From: Paenibacillus ginsengarvi
Lineage (GTDB): Bacteria > Bacillota > Bacilli > Paenibacillales > NBRC-103111
DNA: 64,000 nucleotides
Direction of reading: 5' to 3'
Assembly (NCBI RefSeq): GCF_003626695.1
Contig: NZ_RBAH01000009.1
Coordinates: 1 to 64,000 of the forward strand
In this document: piece after piece, positions 59,303 to 64,000 of the stretch
Layout of the letters: every line of letters starts with the position of its first letter
How positions within the stretch are numbered: position 1 is the stretch's first letter
The notes under the pieces: model-generated
What the model saw: only the letters and a program-made list of their open reading frames with translations
Database searches by the model: none
What the model was told of the DNA's origin: nothing
Made by a program: the position numbers and the translations under genes

Positions 59303-61549
59303 ATGCTAAGAAAGAAGCAGCTAACGCAGTTGATTCAGGAGTTAAGAACAAACGAAAATATTGTAAACTGGCACGAAGTCGAGCCGGTTGAAGCCAAAAC
59401 AAAACCTATGCCGGGCAGCGTGGATACACGAATTAAAGCCGCTTTAGCCAAACGGGGAATAGAGCAGTTGTACACACATCAGTACACGGCCTACGAAACT
59501 ATACGCCAATGCGAGAATATTGTAGCTGTAACTCCCACGGCGTCGGGGAAAACGCTCTGCTACAACCTTCCGGTTTTACAGGCGATAGCCGAAGACGACG
59601 GCAGCCGCGCTTTATATTTATTTCCTACAAAGGCCCTGGCCCAAGACCAAAAAAGCGAATTAAACGAAATCATTACCGAAATGGGGATCGACATCAAAAG
59701 CTTCACCTATGACGGCGACACTTCCCCGGCTATTCGGCAACTGGTTAGAACGGTAGGTCATATCGTAATTACAAACCCCGATATGCTGCATGCCGCGATC
59801 CTTCCGCATCATACCAAGTGGGTAAGCTTGTTCAGCAATCTGAAATTTATCGTTATTGACGAATTGCATACATACAGAGGGGTATTCGGCAGCCACGTAG
59901 CCAATGTGATACGCAGACTGCAAAGAATTTGCAAATTTTACGGCAGCAATCCCCTTTTTATTTGCACTTCCGCGACCATTGCGAACCCGAAGGAGCTGGC
60001 CGAACAGCTTACGGGACAGCCGATGCGATTAATCAACGATAACGGCGCGCCAAGAGGCAGAAAACATTTTGTTTTCTATAACCCGCCTGTGGTTAATAAG
60101 GCGCTTAATATTCGCAAAAGTGCCGTCGCAGAGGTAAATCATTTTGCCAAGGAATTTTTAACGAACAAAGTACAAACCATCATATTCGCCAGAAGCCGGG
60201 TCAGAGTAGAAATTATATTAAGCCATCTGCAAGAATTGATTAAAAACGAGATAACGTCCAAGTCCATAAGGGGATACAGGGGCGGCTACTTGCCGAACCA
60301 ACGGCGGGAAATTGAGCGCGGGCTGCGCAGCGGCGATATACTGGGAGTTGTAAGTACGAATGCACTGGAGCTAGGCGTAGATATAGGACAATTGCAAGTA
60401 TGTATCATGACTGGATATCCCGGCAGCGTGGCGAGTACGTGGCAGCAGGCCGGCCGGGCCGGAAGACGTCACGGTGAAGCGCTGGTCCTGATGGTCGCCA
60501 GCAATACGCCCATAGACCAGTACATCGTCCAAAATCCTGAGTATTTCTTCGACCGGTCCCCCGAGTCGGCCCGTATTAATCCGGAAAACCTGCTTATTCT
60601 TGTCGATCATCTGCGGTGTGCGGCGTATGAGCTTCCATTCAAGAAAGGCGAACCGTTCGGACCGAGCGACATCGAGGATGTTTTGGACTATTTAGTTGAA
60701 GAACGGGTGCTGCATCGAGCGGCGGATTCTTATTTCTGGGCGAATCAGTCTTTCCCGGCAAGCGAAGTCAGCTTGCGCTCAGCTGCACAGGAAAACGTAG
60801 TCATCATCGACCAGTCGGACGTAGCGAATGTAAACATAATCGGGGAAATGGACCGATTTAGCGCAATGACGCTGCTGCACGACGAAGCCATTTATTTGCA
60901 CGAAGGGGTACAGTATCAAGTTGAAAAGCTGGACTGGGATCATAAAAAGGCGTACGTTCGGGAAGTCGACGTCGAGTATTATACAGACGCGAATCTAGCT
61001 GTTAAACTAAAAGTGTTGGGCATTGACCGCACGGAGAACAGGCGGGCAACTTCGATTAATTACGGCGATGTTCAGGTTAATGCGATGCCGACTATTTTTA
61101 AGAAAATTCGCTTAAGCAGTTTTGAAAATATAGGCTACGGTCAGATCAATCTGCCGGAGGAAGAATTACATACTAGCGGCACCTGGATCGAGCTAAAGGA
61201 TAGTTTAAACACCGACACCAAAACGCTGGAGCAGCTGCTTTTGGGGATATCTCATGTGCTGCGGCATATAGTACCTATTCATGTCATGTGCGACCGGAAC
61301 GATATTCATGTAGTTTCGCAGATTCGGGCTGAACATACGCAACTACCTACCGTTTTCATCTACGACCATTATCCGGGCGGTATTGGACTAGCCGAAGACG
61401 TATACAAACGTTTCGACGAGATTAAAGCAGCAGCGAAAAACCTGATAAAAAAATGCCCTTGTGAAGATGGCTGCCCTTCCTGTATAGGCACTGAAATAGA
61501 CGGGCTCCATGCCAAGCAAAAAAGCATAGAACTGTTAGGAGCCCTATGA
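59303..61549 (+). CDS. mrfA: MrfA-type DNA repair helicase (YprA)
   Basis: A 748-residue superfamily 2 helicase. Walker A is TPTASGKTLC (about residues 78-87), the DEVH-type box is VIDELHTYRG, and motif III is TSATIAN. In the second half are ILGVVSTNALELGVDIG and QQAGRAGRRHG (motif VI). The C-terminal MrfA zinc motif is CPCEDGCPSC (Cys4). With MrfB it repairs mitomycin C damage in B. subtilis. ATG 59303 follows AAGGGGTGG; GTG 59294 lies inside that site. Base use is less GC-rich than in neighbours. Confidence 0.88.
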   Translation: MLRKKQLTQLIQELRTNENIVNWHEVEPVEAKTKPMPGSVDTRIKAALAKRGIEQLYTHQYTAYETIRQCENIVAVTPTASGKTLCYNLPVLQAIAEDDGSRALYLFPTKALAQDQKSELNEIITEMGIDIKSFTYDGDTSPAIRQLVRTVGHIVITNPDMLHAAILPHHTKWVSLFSNLKFIVIDELHTYRGVFGSHVANVIRRLQRICKFYGSNPLFICTSATIANPKELAEQLTGQPMRLINDNGAPRGRKHFVFYNPPVVNKALNIRKSAVAEVNHFAKEFLTNKVQTIIFARSRVRVEIILSHLQELIKNEITSKSIRGYRGGYLPNQRREIERGLRSGDILGVVSTNALELGVDIGQLQVCIMTGYPGSVASTWQQAGRAGRRHGEALVLMVASNTPIDQYIVQNPEYFFDRSPESARINPENLLILVDHLRCAAYELPFKKGEPFGPSDIEDVLDYLVEERVLHRAADSYFWANQSFPASEVSLRSAAQENVVIIDQSDVANVNIIGEMDRFSAMTLLHDEAIYLHEGVQYQVEKLDWDHKKAYVREVDVEYYTDANLAVKLKVLGIDRTENRRATSINYGDVQVNAMPTIFKKIRLSSFENIGYGQINLPEEELHTSGTWIELKDSLNTDTKTLEQLLLGISHVLRHIVPIHVMCDRNDIHVVSQIRAEHTQLPTVFIYDHYPGGIGLAEDVYKRFDEIKAAAKNLIKKCPCEDGCPSCIGTEIDGLHAKQKSIELLGAL

Positions 61550-61604
61550 GAAGTCGTGCTTGAATATATCATTAACGCCCTTAGAGAATCGAGGTGAATC
61601 CCGG

Positions 61605-63131
61605 ATGAGCTCTCTAAAAGAACGACTGGGTCGGCTTAAAAAGAGCGCCGGCGTCCAGGAGGAGGCTTCCGGCGCGGTTTCGCGGCCGCCGGAGCGGGAG
61701 AAGGAGCCGGAGCCGCAGGAGCCCGCCGGGCTCGGCGCCGCATGGGAGCGGCTGGATGCAACGATGCAGCATAATGACTGGGGACAGTTCATTATGCGGT
61801 CCCGGCGGTACCCGCTGCAGCACGCGCACGGCACGTACCGCCTTGGAGAACTGTGCGGAGAGGCGGAACCTCTCGTCGCCCTCGCTGCGGCGGGCACGAG
61901 GAAGACCGGAGGCCAAACGGGGCGGCGCGGGAAGTCCGCGGTTGCCGAGGCTGGCGCCGATTTGGAGCCATACGCCCTGTCGGTTCTCCACGGAAGGCTG
62001 CTGTTTCTCGATACCGAGACGACAGGGCTGGGCGTCGGAGCGGGCAACGTGGCGTTCATGATCGGGATCGGCTTTTACGAGCAGGACTGTTTCGTGGTTG
62101 AGCAGCTGTTCATCCGCAATCCCGCCGAGGAAGCGGCGATGCTGCAGCATTTGCGCCAGCGGATGGAGCAGCGGGACATGCTCGTTTCTTATAACGGTAA
62201 ATGCTTCGACTGGCCGATTTTGAAAAACCGGTACATCTTGAACAGGCAAAAGGAGTACGCGGTGGACCCGGTCCATTTCGATTTCCTGTATCCGTCGCGG
62301 AGCTTGTGGCGCAATACGCTGCCGTCATGCCGGCTCAGCATGGTCGAGAAGATGAGGCTGGGCCTAAGCCGTCTGGACGACGTTCCCGGCTCGCTTGCTC
62401 CGGCGCTGTATTTTCAATATTTGGCGGAAGGCGATCCGGCGCTGCTGGCTGGCGTATTCGACCATAACGAAATGGACGTTCTCACGCTGGCCTGTCTAGC
62501 CGCCCATTTCGCGAAGCTGCTGCAAGGCGAGGTGTCCCGCGCCGGAATGGACGCAGAAGAGCTGTACCGGCTGGCGCTCTGGTTCGACAAGCTGGGCCGG
62601 GCGGATGAGGCCGACGAGGTATTCCGCGAGCTGCTCGACCGGGAAGCGGAGCAAGCGGCCGATTACTGGCTGCCCGTTGCCGAGTTTTACAAGCGGCAAG
62701 GGCGTTACAGCCCGGCCATTTCGCTATGGGAGAAAACGATTGAGCGAAAGCGGCTTTCGCGAATGGCGCCTCTCGTTCCTTACATCGAGCTGGCGATGTT
62801 CTACGAGCACCGCGATAAAAATTACGAGCAGGCGCTCGCTTACGCGGAACAGGCGCTTGAACGGGCCAGGGAGAGAATGTCGGCGGCCCGGATGAACGAG
62901 GACGGGGCCGAGGATCTCGAGGCGGTCCGTAAGCGTGTCGAGCGTTTGCAAGCGAAGCGGGACGCCGCCTTGCGAAAAGGAAACGCGGATCGTAAGGACG
63001 TTCCTGTCAAGTCCGGGAAAAAGGCGGCGAAGGCCGGCCCGCGAACGGCAGTTTGGCAAGAGCTGCTGCCGATTGAAAGTATAGAGAGGCGAAATGCCGG
63101 CAGGACGGAGCGGAGGGCGGAATCCAGATGA
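61605..63131 (+). CDS. mrfB: MrfB-type exonuclease (YprB) with TPR-like tail
   Basis: A 508-residue partner of MrfA. The N-terminal 100 residues are low-complexity (Glu, Pro, Ala). A DEDD exonuclease core follows (about 130-310): LLFLDTETTGLG (Asp-x-Glu), MLVSYNGKCFDWPILKNRY (Asp), and FDHNEMDVLTLA (Asp). The last 190 residues form helical TPR-like repeats. ATG 61605 follows GAGGTG. It starts 55 bases after mrfA and overlaps the HAD gene by 4 bases. Its GC content is higher than that of mrfA. Confidence 0.86.
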   Translation: MSSLKERLGRLKKSAGVQEEASGAVSRPPEREKEPEPQEPAGLGAAWERLDATMQHNDWGQFIMRSRRYPLQHAHGTYRLGELCGEAEPLVALAAAGTRKTGGQTGRRGKSAVAEAGADLEPYALSVLHGRLLFLDTETTGLGVGAGNVAFMIGIGFYEQDCFVVEQLFIRNPAEEAAMLQHLRQRMEQRDMLVSYNGKCFDWPILKNRYILNRQKEYAVDPVHFDFLYPSRSLWRNTLPSCRLSMVEKMRLGLSRLDDVPGSLAPALYFQYLAEGDPALLAGVFDHNEMDVLTLACLAAHFAKLLQGEVSRAGMDAEELYRLALWFDKLGRADEADEVFRELLDREAEQAADYWLPVAEFYKRQGRYSPAISLWEKTIERKRLSRMAPLVPYIELAMFYEHRDKNYEQALAYAEQALERARERMSAARMNEDGAEDLEAVRKRVERLQAKRDAALRKGNADRKDVPVKSGKKAAKAGPRTAVWQELLPIESIERRNAGRTERRAESR

Positions 63132-63931
63132 ACACAAGCACAAAGGCCGGTTTTTTAATTGATCTCGACGGAACGATGTACGCCGGGCATCGTTCGATCC
63201 CGCATGCTGCGGCATTTATCGATACGCTCAGGGAGAAGGGGCACCCGCTGTTGTTCGTCACGAACAATTCGTCCCGGACGCCGGAGGCGGTTGCGGACCA
63301 CCTGGCCTATCACGGGATAACGGCGTTTGCGCAGGATATTGTCACCTCTTCGCAGGCTGCCGCCCGTTATGTTGCGGAGCGCGGACGGGGACGCCGAGTG
63401 TACGCGATCGGCGAGGAAGGGCTGCGCGCCGCTTTGCTCGAGGCGGGGATGGAGCTTGTGGACGATCGTCCCGATTATGTCGTGCAGGGGATTGACCGCG
63501 AGTTTTCGTACCGGAAGCTGGAGCAGGCTGTCGGTTACATAGCAGCCGGAGCCGAATACGTGCTTACGAATCCGGACCGGCTGCTTCCGGCGGACGGCAA
63601 GCTTGTTCCCGGCGCCGGCGCCATAGCCGCCTCGATTCGCGAGGCGCTGAAGCAAACGCCAACCGTGATCGGCAAGCCGTTCGAGCCGATTATGCGATAT
63701 GCGCTGGAGCGCCTTCCCTGCGACGGCGAAGTGTGGGCGGTCGGCGATAACCCGGAAACGGACATCGGCGCCGGGAAGGCGGCGGGCCTTAAGACAGCGC
63801 TTGTTTTGACCGGTGTCGCCACGCCCGATAATGTGGACCGCCTGCTGATGGAAACGCGAGTTCGGCCGGATCTTGTCTGTACGGACTTGGCGGAGCTGCT
63901 GGATCGTCTCGGAATAGCCGGGTCCCGCTAG
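63128..63931 (+). CDS. HAD-IIA phosphatase (NagD/YutF-like)
   Basis: A 267-residue HAD of the NagD/pNPPase group (TIGR01457-type). Motif I is LIDLDGTMYAG, motif II is FVTNNSSRTP, the Lys is in VIGKPFEPIM, and motif IV is AVGDNPETDIGAGKAAG. A C2 cap lies at about 85-185. Such enzymes dephosphorylate small sugar phosphates and nucleotides. ATG 63128 overlaps the end of mrfB, behind CGGAGGG, so it is likely part of the mrfAB transcript. Confidence 0.88.
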   Translation: MNTSTKAGFLIDLDGTMYAGHRSIPHAAAFIDTLREKGHPLLFVTNNSSRTPEAVADHLAYHGITAFAQDIVTSSQAAARYVAERGRGRRVYAIGEEGLRAALLEAGMELVDDRPDYVVQGIDREFSYRKLEQAVGYIAAGAEYVLTNPDRLLPADGKLVPGAGAIAASIREALKQTPTVIGKPFEPIMRYALERLPCDGEVWAVGDNPETDIGAGKAAGLKTALVLTGVATPDNVDRLLMETRVRPDLVCTDLAELLDRLGIAGSR

Positions 63932-63980
63932 CGCTTCCTGCTGCATACGTTGCCGATGAGGGTATGAAAGGGGCATCCGC

Positions 63981-64000
63981 GTGGGCAAAATATGGAAAAA
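63981..64000 (+). CDS. Start of a gene cut by the right edge
   Basis: GTG 63981 follows AAAGGGG at good spacing and opens a frame reading MGKIWK to the window end. Too short to identify. Confidence 0.35.

Noticed and set aside
1-64000. CRISPR array, tRNA or rRNA genes
   Set aside because: No regularly spaced repeats, cloverleaf-like sequences with a T-psi-C core, or rRNA motifs were seen while reading both strands.

Overview
The window looks like a chromosomal segment of an endospore-forming Bacillota of the Paenibacillaceae type (Paenibacillus/Cohnella-like). Reasons: moderately GC-rich DNA with strong GGAGG-type ribosome binding sites and frequent GTG/TTG starts; spore genes (spoVK, tlp, sporulation-type kinases); and a backbone order spoVK - hflX - ynbB - glnR - glnA - lexA - yneA - ynzC that parallels Bacillus subtilis. 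No rRNA, tRNA or CRISPR array was seen.

Layout. 1-11.9 kb: an insertion-sequence edge, then a glycan-use locus (GH2, a GH95-like protein, a PL38/alginate-lyase-like protein, two divergent AraC regulators, a GH95 alpha-L-fucosidase, an orphan solute-binding lipoprotein). 12.0-18.5 kb: ten small same-strand genes behind a promoter with a perfect palindrome, dominated by nucleotide-sanitation folds (three Nudix, MazG, DUF402, HAD) plus GNAT, methyltransferase and Zn-phospholipase-like proteins. 18.6-19.9 kb: exoA and a His-rich YmaF protein. 20.1-25.7 kb: an ABC export system with two ATPases, a lipoprotein adaptor and a large FtsX-type permease; the second ATPase carries an AbrB-like tail. 25.8-29.9 kb: a lipoprotein cyclophilin, a second DUF402 protein, an esterase, a YdcF/SanA protein and a NodB deacetylase with a YkoP-like tail.

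30.1-45.2 kb is the conserved backbone with two insertions. Between spoVK and hflX are a HAD phosphatase, an SPL-like radical SAM protein and a c-di-GMP-I riboswitch leading into a GGDEF-PAS-histidine kinase hybrid. Between glnA and lexA is a phage-like tail-spike pair. lexA and yneA are divergent and share several SOS boxes. 45.3-52.3 kb: mtnD, metH, rnz, tlp and murC.

52.4-56.4 kb is the most unusual part: a SAM methyltransferase, a ComQ/prenyl-synthase-like protein with two Asp-rich motifs, and an 80-residue NHLP-type leader peptide ending in Trp, facing a convergent 7TM receptor histidine kinase. I propose a prenylated-peptide (ComQXP-like) signalling or RiPP system that uses an NHLP-class precursor. 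This is inference.

56.5-64 kb: YbjQ, LrgA/LrgB-like proteins, SufU, and the repair pair MrfA-MrfB. The mrfA promoter contains an SOS-like box placed exactly as in the lexA and yneA promoters, suggesting MrfAB belongs to the SOS response here. The window ends with a NagD-like HAD phosphatase and the first codons of another gene.
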